Shown piece by piece: positions 30,247 to 38,317 of a stretch of DNA of 64,000 bases. A program made the position numbers and the translations under genes. A model generated the notes under the pieces. The model was not told the DNA's origin. It saw only the letters and a list, made by a program, of their open reading frames with translations, and made no database searches. The DNA comes from Burkholderiaceae bacterium. Lineage in GTDB: Bacteria; Pseudomonadota; Gammaproteobacteria; Burkholderiales; Burkholderiaceae_C. The DNA lies in NCBI GenBank assembly GCA_019234815.1, contig JAFALA010000013.1:20012-84011 (forward strand), in the 5' to 3' direction. Numbering within the stretch: position 1 is the first letter of the stretch; each line of letters starts with the position of its first letter.

Positions 30247-31512
30247 ATGACCTCAGCGCAACCGACCCCACAACGCCCGCCCTTGCAGAGTCTGGACGAG
30301 GCCTTGCCGCAGTTGCTGGCGGCCCTAGCTCCGCTCGGCCTGAGTGAATCCGTACCGACGCAGGATTCGCTGGGGCGCGTCCTGGCAGCCGACGTGGTCT
30401 CGGGGCTGGACGTGCCGCCGGCCGACAACAGCGCCATGGACGGCTACGCGGTCCGCGTCGCAGACCTGGACGGTGCCGAAGCGGTGCTCCCGGTGTCCCA
30501 GCGCCTGCCTGCAGGCGCGGTGGGCGTGGTGCTCCCGCCAGGCACGGCGGCGCGCATCTTTACGGGTGCCCAGGTTCCTGCCGGCGCAAACGCCGTGGCG
30601 ATTCAGGAACAGTGCGAGGCTTTGCCCGACCTGAGCGGGCAAAGCCTGGGCTCGGTACGCATCAAGGGAGAGGTCCAAGCGGGGCAATGCATACGCCGGC
30701 GCGGCGAGGACGTGCAGCAGGGCGTTGTCGTTTTGCGGGCCGGCATGCGCATGACGGCGGCGGCCATGGGGCTAGCCGCCTCGGTCGGCGCGGCGAGGCT
30801 GCAGGTGGCACGGCCCTTGCGCGTGGCGCTGTTCAGCACCGGCGACGAGCTGGCCATGCCCGGAGAAGCCCTGCGGCCCGGCGCCATTTACAACAGCAAT
30901 CGCTTCACGCTGCGCGGCCTGCTGCAGGGCCTCGGTTGCGAGGTCATGGACCTGGGCCTGGTGCCGGACCGGCTCGACGCCACCCGCGCCGCGCTGCGCG
31001 AAGCGGCCGCGAGCGCCGACTTGATCCTCAGCTCCGGCGGCGTTTCGGTCGGCGAGGAAGATCATTTGCGGCCGGCCGTGCAAATGGAAGGCGAGCTCAG
31101 GCAGTGGCAGCTGGCGATCAAGCCGGGCAAGCCGTTTGCGTTCGGCTCGGTGCGGCGGGAGTCCGGCCCCGCAGCCTGGTTCATGGGCTTGCCCGGCAAT
31201 CCGGTTGCGAGCCTGGTGACCTTCGTGCTGCTGGTCCGGCCGGCGATTCTGCGCCTGCTGGGGGCGCCCACCCAGGCTCCTCGGGCCTATGCCCTGCGTG
31301 CCGACTTCGACTGGCTCAAGGCCGATCGCCGGCGCGAATTCCTGCGCGCACGACTGAACGATGCGGGCGGGCTTGAACTGTTTTTCAACCAGGGCTCCGG
31401 GGTGCTGACCTCGACGGTGTGGGGCGACGGGCTCGTGGACGTGCCGCCCGGCCAAGCCATTGCCTCCGGCCAGCTGGTGCGTTTCCTGCCGTTTGCAGAG
31501 CTGTGCGCATGA
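30247..31512 (+). CDS. moeA: Molybdopterin molybdotransferase MoeA
   Basis: This protein of about 421 aa inserts molybdate into adenylated molybdopterin in molybdenum-cofactor synthesis. Visible motifs are PPADNSAMDGYAV, GEVQAGQCIRRRGEDV, the FSTGDEL and SSGGVSVGEED loops of the MogA-like domain, and a final beta domain. The start could be the ATG at 30247 or the GTG at 30235 overlapping the thrC stop. The moaD start overlaps its stop, so the two are coupled. MoaE is not in the window. Confidence 0.95.
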   Translation: MTSAQPTPQRPPLQSLDEALPQLLAALAPLGLSESVPTQDSLGRVLAADVVSGLDVPPADNSAMDGYAVRVADLDGAEAVLPVSQRLPAGAVGVVLPPGTAARIFTGAQVPAGANAVAIQEQCEALPDLSGQSLGSVRIKGEVQAGQCIRRRGEDVQQGVVVLRAGMRMTAAAMGLAASVGAARLQVARPLRVALFSTGDELAMPGEALRPGAIYNSNRFTLRGLLQGLGCEVMDLGLVPDRLDATRAALREAAASADLILSSGGVSVGEEDHLRPAVQMEGELRQWQLAIKPGKPFAFGSVRRESGPAAWFMGLPGNPVASLVTFVLLVRPAILRLLGAPTQAPRAYALRADFDWLKADRRREFLRARLNDAGGLELFFNQGSGVLTSTVWGDGLVDVPPGQAIASGQLVRFLPFAELCA

Positions 31513-31760
31513 GAATCCAGGTCCGCTATTTCGCCTCGCTGCGCGAACGCCTGGGCGTGGCCGAGACGATGGAACTGCCCGCGGGCGCCAGCGTGGCCCA
31601 GGCCCGCGATGCCTTGCTGTCGCGCGGCGGCGCGCATGCCGAGCTGCTGGCGCGGGGCCGCGCGGTCCGTTGCGCGCTCAATCAGCGCATGTGCGACGAG
31701 TCGGCCCTGCTGACGGACGAGGCTGAGCTGGCTTTCTTCCCGCCCGTGACGGGCGGGTGA
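31509..31760 (+). CDS. moaD: Molybdopterin synthase small subunit MoaD
   Basis: This 83-aa ubiquitin-like sulfur carrier starts MRIQVRYFASLRE and ends PPVTGG. The C-terminal Gly-Gly is thiocarboxylated to give sulfur to the molybdopterin precursor with MoaE. The ATG overlaps the moeA stop (ATGA). The usual partner moaE does not follow; the next gene is on the other strand 11 bp away. Confidence 0.95.
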   Translation: MRIQVRYFASLRERLGVAETMELPAGASVAQARDALLSRGGAHAELLARGRAVRCALNQRMCDESALLTDEAELAFFPPVTGG

Positions 31761-31771
31761 TCCGTCGGTGT

Positions 31772-32818
31772 TCAGCCGAGTTTCTTCAACAAGTCCGCCT
31801 TCTTGGCGCTGAACTCTTCGTCGGTCAGGATGCCCTTGGCCTTGAGTTCGCCGAGCTTTTCGAGCAGGGCCATGATCTCGTCGACGCTCTGAACCACCGG
31901 TGCCGCGGCGCTTGCAGCCGGGGCGGGTGAAACCTGCGGCTGCGCCAGGCCGGCGCCCAGTTGCTGCACCATGGTCTGCCCCAGTGCCAGGCCGGCGCCC
32001 AGGCCCATGGCATTGCCGGCCAATCCGCCGCCATGGCTGACGCCTTCCGCCAGGGTGGGGATGGCCTGGGCCGTCTGGTACTGCATGAACTGGCCCATGT
32101 TCTGGCCGATCATGCCCATGCCGATCTTCTGGTCGAGGATCTTCTGCAGCTCCTCGGGCAGCGACACGCTTTGCAGCGTCACGCTCTCCAGGGTCAGACC
32201 GATGCGCTCGAACGAGGCCGCAGCCGCGGTTTGCAGGGCCTGCGCGAACCGCACCTGGTTGGCCGCGAGGTCGAGAAAGGGCACGCCGTTCTGGGCCACG
32301 GCATCGCTGATGTTCTGCAGCATCAGGCCGCGCAGCTGGCCGTCGAGGTCTTGCGTGGTGTAGCGCTCGCGGGTGCCCGAGATTTCGGTGTGGAAGCGCT
32401 TGGCGTCGGCGATGCGGTAGGCAAAGTTGCCGAAGGCGCGCAGGCGCACGGCACCGAAATCCTTGTCGCGGATGGTGACCGGTTCGCTGGTGCCCCAGCG
32501 CTGGTCGATCTGCTGGCGCGTGCTGAAGAAGTAGACGTCGCTCTTGAAGGGGGACTCGAACAGCTTGTCCCAGTTTTTCAGGTAGGTCAGCACCGGCAGG
32601 GTCTGGGTGGTGAGCTTGTAGATGCCCGGGCCGAAGACGTCGGCGATCTTGCCCTCGTTGACGAAGATGGCCATTTGCGACTCGCGCACCGTGAGCGAGC
32701 CGCCGTACTGGATCTCGTTGTCCTGCATCGGGTAGCGCCAGGCCAACACGCCGTCGCCGTCCTCGGTCCATTGCAGGATGTCGATGAACTGTTTCTTGAT
32801 GAAGCTCATCAAACTCAT
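31772..32818 (-). CDS. SPFH-domain protein with C-terminal SHOCT motif
   Basis: The 348-aa product has an SPFH (band-7-like) domain over most of residues 20-215 (SLTVRESQMAIFVNEGKIADVFGPGIYKL is typical of the YdjI/virion-core-like subgroup). A Gly/Ala/Gln-rich low-complexity linker follows, then a short C-terminal SHOCT module (about 315-345, EKLGELKAKGILTDEEFSAKKADLL). It has no membrane helix. Relatives form large cytoplasmic or membrane-edge assemblies; function is unclear. GGGAG lies 7 nt before the ATG at 32818, which fixes the start. Confidence 0.87.
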   Translation of the reverse strand: MSLMSFIKKQFIDILQWTEDGDGVLAWRYPMQDNEIQYGGSLTVRESQMAIFVNEGKIADVFGPGIYKLTTQTLPVLTYLKNWDKLFESPFKSDVYFFSTRQQIDQRWGTSEPVTIRDKDFGAVRLRAFGNFAYRIADAKRFHTEISGTRERYTTQDLDGQLRGLMLQNISDAVAQNGVPFLDLAANQVRFAQALQTAAAASFERIGLTLESVTLQSVSLPEELQKILDQKIGMGMIGQNMGQFMQYQTAQAIPTLAEGVSHGGGLAGNAMGLGAGLALGQTMVQQLGAGLAQPQVSPAPAASAAAPVVQSVDEIMALLEKLGELKAKGILTDEEFSAKKADLLKKLG

Positions 32819-32885
32819 GGTCACACTCCCTCGCTCAAATGAATGGCAAACACTATATGCAGATTTGGCCTGCCGAAATCAAGTG

Positions 32886-33345
32886 CTATATCTTGATTTC
32901 GAGGCGGGCCTGCCAGAGCGTGAAGGTGCGGCCCAGATTCCAGGTGTTGACGAGCTGGGTGTTGGTCAGGATCTGGGTGTCGGTGTCGTAGTTGAGCGGA
33001 TCGAAATTGCTGGCCGACAGGCGCAGCTTGGTGCGTGGGTTGAATTGCCACAAGGCCGAGAGGTCAGCGACGACCTTCTCAGAGACGTAGCTGGATTGCT
33101 GGACGGTCTGCTGGATGGTGTTGGCCGGCGTGTAGTTCAGGTTGGCGTTCAGGGTCAGCGGCAGGTGCGGCAGCTTGCATTCGACGCCCAGGTTGCCGGT
33201 GCCGCGCGGTTGCTGGTGTGCTCGCCTTCCCAGCGCAGCGATGATCCTGCTGGCCGTCGAGGCGCGGCGCGACGCTGCGCCTGCATCTGAATCTGCGCCA
33301 GGGTCCGCAAGCCGGCCCAACGCCGCCAGGACGGCCTTTGCGGAA
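32886..33345 (-). pseudogene. Decayed outer-membrane (TonB receptor-like) protein, C-terminal fragment
   Basis: The last 105 codons (about 32886-33205) read as outer-membrane beta-strands: NLGVECKLPHLPLTLNANLNYTP, SYVSEKVVADLSALWQF, KLRLSASNFDP and a final LWQARLEIKI. This is like the end of a TonB-dependent receptor. Further upstream the receptor-like reading (GSSLRWEGEHTSNRA) is in a different frame, so there is a frameshift near 33205. No N-terminal plug or signal exists. A reverse-strand terminator lies immediately in front, so the fragment is probably not transcribed. Confidence 0.65.
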
Positions 33346-33350
33346 GCCCA

Positions 33351-33378
33351 AAAAGCAAAAGGCCACCGAAGTGGCCTT
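33351..33378 (-). terminator. Terminator of the DUF2844-DUF3443-DUF2145 operon
   Basis: AAGGCCAC-TTCG-GTGGCCTT on the reverse strand, followed by TTGCTTTTTG. It lies 160 bp after the last stop of the operon; I see nothing coding in between. Confidence 0.75.
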
Positions 33379-33539
33379 GCTCACCGGACAGCTGGCACTG
33401 GGCTCAGCCGACGGATCTTGTTGCGCTGGTCACGGGTTCCAGAACTCTGCCCTATGCTGCAGTCGATTTCCCGCCTCAAGATGCTTCGCATTATGCGGGG
33501 ACCGTGTGACGGTGGTTTGACACAGCACAAAGTCCTGCG

Positions 33540-34493
33540 TCAGTTCAAGTTTCGCGTCTGGCTCAGCAGCACATGTTCGTCGTCGCCTTCGGCGCTGCAG
33601 TCCTCGGGCAATGGCGTCCAGCCGCGCCGGATCACCACCTCGCGTCCCCGCCGGCAGAACTCCAGCCGCTGGGTCGCGGGGTAGCGCGCGTGCACAAAGG
33701 CTTCGATGGCTGTCGGCATGCTGATCTGGAAGCGCCGTTCGCGCAGGTCCTGCTCGGGGTGGTCGTCGGTGTGCAGCCAAGGGATCAGGGCGGCGAAATC
33801 GGCCAGCGGACCCGCGTGTATCGGCGTGGGCCGGTAGTTCTGCAGGCGCAGCCAGCGCTGCGCCTGCTCGCGAGGATTCTGTCCAGCGGCATCAAAGGGG
33901 CCGCCCCAGGCGAGCGCCAGCAGTTCGATCAACCATTGGTTGCAATTCTGGTAGCGCGTGCTGAAGGCGTAGGCGTTGGCGCTGTAGGTCGGCCCCAGGC
34001 TGGCCAGCGCCAGGCGTTTGTCGGCGGCGCTTTGGCTCATGGCCTGGGTTGCGTCCGGCGGCAGCAGCAGCACACTGATGAAACTGTGCTTCGGGTTGTC
34101 CGCGCCCAGCACGAAGCCCGCCATGCCCTGGTCGAAGATGCGCGGCCGTTTCTCGTCGCAGGCGTAGTAGAGCTGGCGCACCGACCAGGGACCGTTTTCG
34201 CTGGCCTTCAGGCTGATGCCGGCATGTGAGTAGCGCTGGTCAAAGCGGCTCAGGTTCAGGCCCGAGCGCGCCAGCAGGGCGCTGCTGACGCCGCTGCGCT
34301 CGAGTTCAGCCTTGATGAGGCCGGCGAAGCTGAACAGCAGATCTTGCTGCCCTGGGGACAGGTGCTGGTCCTTGTCGCAGAAATTGACCAGCCCGGCATG
34401 GGCTGCCGGACTGCAAAGCGTCAGGCCGGCAAACAGACCGAATGAAAGGCTGAAACGCAGGCCGACGCGTGCTGTGACGCGCTTGCCATGCAT
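33540..34493 (-). CDS. DUF2145 exported protein, possible permuted NlpC/P60-like hydrolase
   Basis: This 317-aa protein has a signal peptide (about 1-33, ending PAAHAG). The DUF2145 landmarks are RYSHAGISL (88-96), LYYACDEKRPRIFDQGMAGFVLG (108-130), YSANAYAFSTRYQNCNQWLIELLALAWG (170-197) and SMPTAIE. The order His90 then Asn-Cys184 matches circularly permuted papain-like enzymes (YiiX/LRAT type), in which the His strand precedes the Cys helix. I infer a cysteine hydrolase or acyltransferase in the periplasm; the family is uncharacterised to my knowledge. Its ATG overlaps the upstream stop (TGATG), so it is translationally coupled as the last gene of the four-gene operon. Confidence 0.82.
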   Translation of the reverse strand: MHGKRVTARVGLRFSLSFGLFAGLTLCSPAAHAGLVNFCDKDQHLSPGQQDLLFSFAGLIKAELERSGVSSALLARSGLNLSRFDQRYSHAGISLKASENGPWSVRQLYYACDEKRPRIFDQGMAGFVLGADNPKHSFISVLLLPPDATQAMSQSAADKRLALASLGPTYSANAYAFSTRYQNCNQWLIELLALAWGGPFDAAGQNPREQAQRWLRLQNYRPTPIHAGPLADFAALIPWLHTDDHPEQDLRERRFQISMPTAIEAFVHARYPATQRLEFCRRGREVVIRRGWTPLPEDCSAEGDDEHVLLSQTRNLN

Positions 34494-34951
34494 CAAAGCA
34501 CGATGGGGTGGCTGGGCAGTTCGCGCAGCCATTCATCGGTCAGCAAGAGGAAGAATGGCTGCTCCGCCTCGGCCTTGGCCAATGCCAGCCCATAAGGACG
34601 TTGGCGGGCGCTGACGGTATCGCCGCGCTGCAATTCGGCCTTGGCAAAGGCCGCCGCGGGCAGGTAGACGTAAAAACTATCGGTCTTCGCGTCCAGCGCC
34701 TGCAATTCCAGCCGCACCATGCCGGCACGCTCCTTGGCTTCGGCCACTTCGATCAATCGGTAGTCGCCATCGGCCACATGGGTGGCATTGCTGGAACTGC
34801 GGCTGGAGTTCTCGACCGAGCCCGAAATGCTGCCCACCGACGTGGTGATGCTGTCCGACACCGACGAGGCCGCGGAGCTGTCGGCCTGGGCCTGCAGCGC
34901 GGCGCCGCAGAGCAGCAGGGTAAAAAATGTGGATTTGATGCAGGGTTTCAT
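34493..34951 (-). CDS. Small exported protein of unknown function
   Basis: The 152-aa product has a signal peptide (1-23, ALQAQA|DSS). A Ser/Ala/Val-rich stretch (24-58, SSAASSVSDSITTSVGSISG) looks flexible or surface-like. A compact beta domain of about 90 residues follows (YRLIEVAEAKERAGMVRLELQAL...FYVYLPAAAF...GDTVSARQRPYGLAL). I do not recognise the family. It sits 51 bp after DUF3443 and overlaps DUF2145, so it probably works with them in the periplasm. Confidence 0.72.
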   Translation of the reverse strand: MKPCIKSTFFTLLLCGAALQAQADSSAASSVSDSITTSVGSISGSVENSSRSSSNATHVADGDYRLIEVAEAKERAGMVRLELQALDAKTDSFYVYLPAAAFAKAELQRGDTVSARQRPYGLALAKAEAEQPFFLLLTDEWLRELPSHPIVL

Positions 34952-35002
34952 GGCGTGGCCTTCAGCAGGAGACGTGCCCGCATTGTGGCAGCGGGGCGAT
35001 CA

Positions 35003-36349
35003 TCATTGGTAGGCGAAATAGGGTCCGTTGGCGTTGTTCTCGAAGCCGGTATAGACGGTATGGCCGAAGAAGGCCGGCATGCCGAAGTCGAAGGTGCCGG
35101 TGCCGCTGGTCAAGCCGGAGCTGGCCTGAGCGGCGAGGTTGTTGAACACATTGGTGGTGTTGCTGTAGCTGAACAGATACTGCGCGTTCTCGACCTGGAC
35201 GGCGATGTTGACGGTCTGACTGCCGGTGCCCGCGACGGGCACCGAGAACTGGGTCAGGTCCGAACTGCTGCTGCTGGCGCCACCGGGGCAGTAGTAGCCC
35301 AAAGCCGCCTTGCTGGTGCACACGGGAATGTTGGCGTCGTTGAAATAGAGCCCGCCGGAGCCGCTGTCGAAGAAGCTGCCTGTCAAGGCCATGCTCTGGA
35401 AGGTGGCCGTGAAATCACCGAGCACGGGGCCCGTGTCGGGCACCAGCAGTACGGCGCTGCTGCCCAGGCCGTTGTTCGATTGCGTGCCGATGCCGAAGGT
35501 CAGGGTGCCCGTGGCCGTGGCGACGCCGGTGTTGGCGATTTGCGCAAATTTCAGGATGACGCCGTTGTTGTCCTTGGCGAAGCTGGCGACCGGGTTGCTG
35601 ACCTGCTGCGCAAGCGGCATCCGCACCGAGTTGCAGACCGCTGAGCTGCCCGTGCCCGTGCAATCGAAATAGGTGTTGTTGCTGGTGCTTTGCGCGCAGG
35701 AGGTGCCGCAGTCCTGGATGAACAGGCCGACGCCGATGATGCCGTTGGCGCCGAACTGGGCAATGCTGCTCTCGTCCGCGCCTTGGTTCGTGCAGGCTGT
35801 CGGGTCGGCGGGGCCGGTCACGCTGGCGCTGTCCTGGCTGTCCTGGATGACTTGGACCACGATGCCGCTGGCGCTTTCACTGCCCATTTGCATGTTGGCT
35901 GTGGCCAGGCTGCCCCAGACCGTGCCGTCGGCAAAGGCCAGGCACTCCTGGTAGCTGTGGCCGCTGGCCGAGGGCGTGACGGCGGGCAATGCAAGGCCGT
36001 ACTTGTTCAACACCGAGGCCATGATGCGCAGGCCGGTGGAGCCGGTGTCGACCTGGATGTTGGGGATGGTGGCGCAGGTGCCGTTGCTCGGCGTGCAGAC
36101 GGTGACGCTGGTCATCACCATGTTCGGGATCGACGCGCTGCTGCTGATGCCGCCGTTGACCGTGACCGTGACGCTGTTGCCGGCCGTCGCGGTGGTGGAG
36201 CTGGTGTTGCTCGTGCCGCTGGAGCTGCCGGAGTGGCTGCCGCCGCAGGCCTGCACGAGCAGGGCGCAAGCCGCGACGGCAAAGGCCGTGAACAAGGGCT
36301 GGCGGGGGAATTTCACCATGGAGCGTATGTGGAGCATGCGGATGTTCAT
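35003..36349 (-). CDS. DUF3443 lipoprotein with pepsin-like aspartic protease motifs
   Basis: The 448-aa product has a signal with lipobox LVQAC (Cys35), then a Ser/Thr/Gly-rich linker (36-57). The body shows VDTGSTGLRIM (100-110), ANGIIGVGLF (201-210), GTLTFGIG (281-288), FFDSGSGGLYF (326-336) and FGMPAFFGHTVYTGFE (422-437). These match, in order, the first Asp-Thr-Gly, the DGILGLG flap-side segment, the mid-strand, the second Asp-Ser-Gly and the last-lobe segment of two-domain pepsin-type proteases, so Asp101 and Asp328 are candidate catalytic residues. Many cysteines suggest disulfides. The domain is annotated only as DUF3443 as far as I know; protease activity is inference. The ATG overlaps the DUF2844 stop (ATGA). 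Confidence 0.86.
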   Translation of the reverse strand: MNIRMLHIRSMVKFPRQPLFTAFAVAACALLVQACGGSHSGSSSGTSNTSSTTATAGNSVTVTVNGGISSSASIPNMVMTSVTVCTPSNGTCATIPNIQVDTGSTGLRIMASVLNKYGLALPAVTPSASGHSYQECLAFADGTVWGSLATANMQMGSESASGIVVQVIQDSQDSASVTGPADPTACTNQGADESSIAQFGANGIIGVGLFIQDCGTSCAQSTSNNTYFDCTGTGSSAVCNSVRMPLAQQVSNPVASFAKDNNGVILKFAQIANTGVATATGTLTFGIGTQSNNGLGSSAVLLVPDTGPVLGDFTATFQSMALTGSFFDSGSGGLYFNDANIPVCTSKAALGYYCPGGASSSSSDLTQFSVPVAGTGSQTVNIAVQVENAQYLFSYSNTTNVFNNLAAQASSGLTSGTGTFDFGMPAFFGHTVYTGFENNANGPYFAYQ

Positions 36350-36807
36350 TGGATCTGGTCGGCGCTGACGTTGGCGGGCATGAGCTGGGGCAGGTAGGCC
36401 TTGCCGCTGAAGTTGCGCGGCCGGCCGCGCGATTCGATCACCAGGTCGTCGTCGCGCACCTGCAGTTGGCGGTGCCCGCCGTGGGGCTGCTGAGCCGCCG
36501 CCTTGAACCGCTTGAACGAATCGCCCAGCAATTGCTGCAGATTGGGCATGGCCGGGCCCTGCCAGCTCAGGCCGAACACCTGGCCGGCGGGCGTCAGGTA
36601 CTCGCGCACCACGGTGCCTGATGCCAGGCTCAGTTCGTGGACTTGGTAGTCGCTGCGCGCGGCGATCTGCCGCTTCGCGCCGAGTTGCGCGGCATCGGAT
36701 TGGACGGTGTCGGCGGAGCCGCCCAGGACCGCATGGGCCGGAGCGGTGAACAGCGCCAAGGTGCTGCACAGAATGGCAGACCCACGAATGGCTTTGCGAA
36801 ACTTCAC
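36346..36807 (-). CDS. DUF2844 exported protein
   Basis: The 153-aa product has a signal peptide (about 1-26, APAHAV). The mature part (LGGSADTVQSD...YQVHELSLASGTVVREYLTPAGQVFGLSWQGPAMPNLQQLLG) is typical of DUF2844. This family is regularly paired with DUF3443 in Burkholderiales. Because it is coupled by ATGA to the pepsin-like gene, it could be a chaperone, inhibitor or substrate of it (inference). It is the first gene of the four-gene leftward operon; its promoter should lie in 36808-37015. Confidence 0.85.
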   Translation of the reverse strand: MKFRKAIRGSAILCSTLALFTAPAHAVLGGSADTVQSDAAQLGAKRQIAARSDYQVHELSLASGTVVREYLTPAGQVFGLSWQGPAMPNLQQLLGDSFKRFKAAAQQPHGGHRQLQVRDDDLVIESRGRPRNFSGKAYLPQLMPANVSADQIQ

Positions 36808-36931
36808 GGGAATTCACCTCATGCGCCACGACAGCGGGCGCCCGGGAGGGATTCTAAAAGCGGCCATGCGCAGGCAATGCGCCGAGATGGCGGCTTTACA
36901 TCGGACTACAAGTTTTTACCTTTTCCGGCCC

Positions 36932-36950
36932 GACCCTGCATCGCAGGGTC
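36932..36950. terminator. Hairpin between EfeB-like and DUF2844 genes
   Basis: GACCCTGC-ATC-GCAGGGTC is a perfect stem with no T-run on the reverse strand. A second GC-rich stem (GAGGAGC...GCTCCTC) follows at about 36970-37003. Either could protect or end the EfeB-like operon transcript. Confidence 0.45.
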
Positions 36951-37015
36951 CATCCCGTCGAGCGGACGGCGAGGAGCGGGGCCGTGCGACAGCCCGGCTC
37001 CTCGCGGGAGGCCCG

Positions 37016-38317
37016 TCAAGTGAACAAGTGCTGACCGATATAGCCGCCCGGTTCGACGCCCGGCGGGCAGGCAAAGATCGCGCTGCCGGTGTGGGTCGTG
37101 AATTGGTTCAGCATGTCGATGGTCGCCATCTTCTTGTACATCTTGATGAAGCCGGCGCGCGGGTCGCGCTGATAACACTGAAACAGCAGGCCCGCGTCGA
37201 AGGTCACCAACTGGCGCCAGGGCGGCCAACGTTCGGCGATCTTGGCGATGCCGTTGTCGTATGAAAAGGCGCGCCGCAGGATCTGCGCGCCGTCGTTGTT
37301 CTCGGGCGCGGACATGGCGGCGTGTGAGTTCTCGTTCGTCACGGGCTGTCCGTCGGCCTGGGTGCGCTCAAGCTCCAGCGCCTCGAATTCGCCGTGCTTG
37401 CCCATCGGGGCGCCCGAGGTCTTGTGCCGGCCGACGGTTTCTTCCTGGAACGCGGTGGTCATGTCGTCCCAGTGCTCCAGCGAGATCCGGATCGGCCGGA
37501 TGACCATGTAGCTGCCGCCGCGCATCCACGCGGGCGCCTCTTCGCCGGCCCAGACGAACTTGTCCATCGCGGAGGCATCCTGGGTCGGGATGTTCAGGGT
37601 GCCATCCTTGAAGCCCATGGTGTTGCGGCCGGTCTGCCCGTGGGGGAAGCTGCCGGAGAAGCCTGTCTGCGCCCAGCGCATCACGGCCACGCCGTTGGCC
37701 AGCCTGGCCAGACGGCGCACCGCCGCCTCGACCACCTGCGGGTTGTCGGCGCAGGCCTGGATCGAAAGGTCGCCGCCGCAGCGCTCGGGCACGAGCTGGT
37801 CGCCGACGAAGACCGGCAGCTCCCGCAGGGCCTCCGGCCGCCGCGCGGCGATGCCATAGCGGTCGCGGCCGTCCTTGGTCTGGAACAGCGTCGGGCCGAA
37901 GCCGAAGGTGATGGTCAGGCGCGAGGCCGGCAGGTCGACGGCTGCGCCCGACTCGGCCGGGCGCGCCTGCGGGTCGGCCTTGGGATCGAAACGTGCCGGG
38001 CCGCGGCTCATCTGGGCTGCGGCGGTCGTCCAGGCCTGCAACAGGCGGATGACATCGTCGCGTTGCTCGGTGACCAGGTCGAAGGCGATGAAGTAGGTGT
38101 GCGCCTGCATGGCGGTGGCGATGCCGGCCTGGTGCGGGCCCCAGAACGGCACGGTGTCGTCAACGGGCTTGGCGCAGACCTCGGTCCGGACCCCGGCCTG
38201 CCGGGTCGAGGTCAGCGCCTTTGCCCCCTCGGCCAGCGATGCCACGGTGGCCGCCACCGCGGCGCGGGCCAGGAAATTCCGGCGACCCAAAGGGCCGCCT
38301 TGTGTCAGCTTGTTCAT
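37016..38317 (-). CDS. efeB: Dyp-type haem peroxidase, EfeB/deferrochelatase-like
   Basis: The 433-aa product has a twin-arginine signal (GRRNFLARAA, Arg12-Arg13), so it is exported folded with its haem. Dyp hallmarks are GFKDGTLN (catalytic Asp238) and the proximal haem ligand His332 in NENSHAAM, followed by LRRAFSYDNG. EfeB-type enzymes oxidise organic substrates and are reported to release iron from haem. Here it is the last of three genes behind a Fur box, but efeU and efeO are absent. The ATG overlaps the stop of the propeller gene (ATGA). Confidence 0.92.
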   Translation of the reverse strand: MNKLTQGGPLGRRNFLARAAVAATVASLAEGAKALTSTRQAGVRTEVCAKPVDDTVPFWGPHQAGIATAMQAHTYFIAFDLVTEQRDDVIRLLQAWTTAAAQMSRGPARFDPKADPQARPAESGAAVDLPASRLTITFGFGPTLFQTKDGRDRYGIAARRPEALRELPVFVGDQLVPERCGGDLSIQACADNPQVVEAAVRRLARLANGVAVMRWAQTGFSGSFPHGQTGRNTMGFKDGTLNIPTQDASAMDKFVWAGEEAPAWMRGGSYMVIRPIRISLEHWDDMTTAFQEETVGRHKTSGAPMGKHGEFEALELERTQADGQPVTNENSHAAMSAPENNDGAQILRRAFSYDNGIAKIAERWPPWRQLVTFDAGLLFQCYQRDPRAGFIKMYKKMATIDMLNQFTTHTGSAIFACPPGVEPGGYIGQHLFT

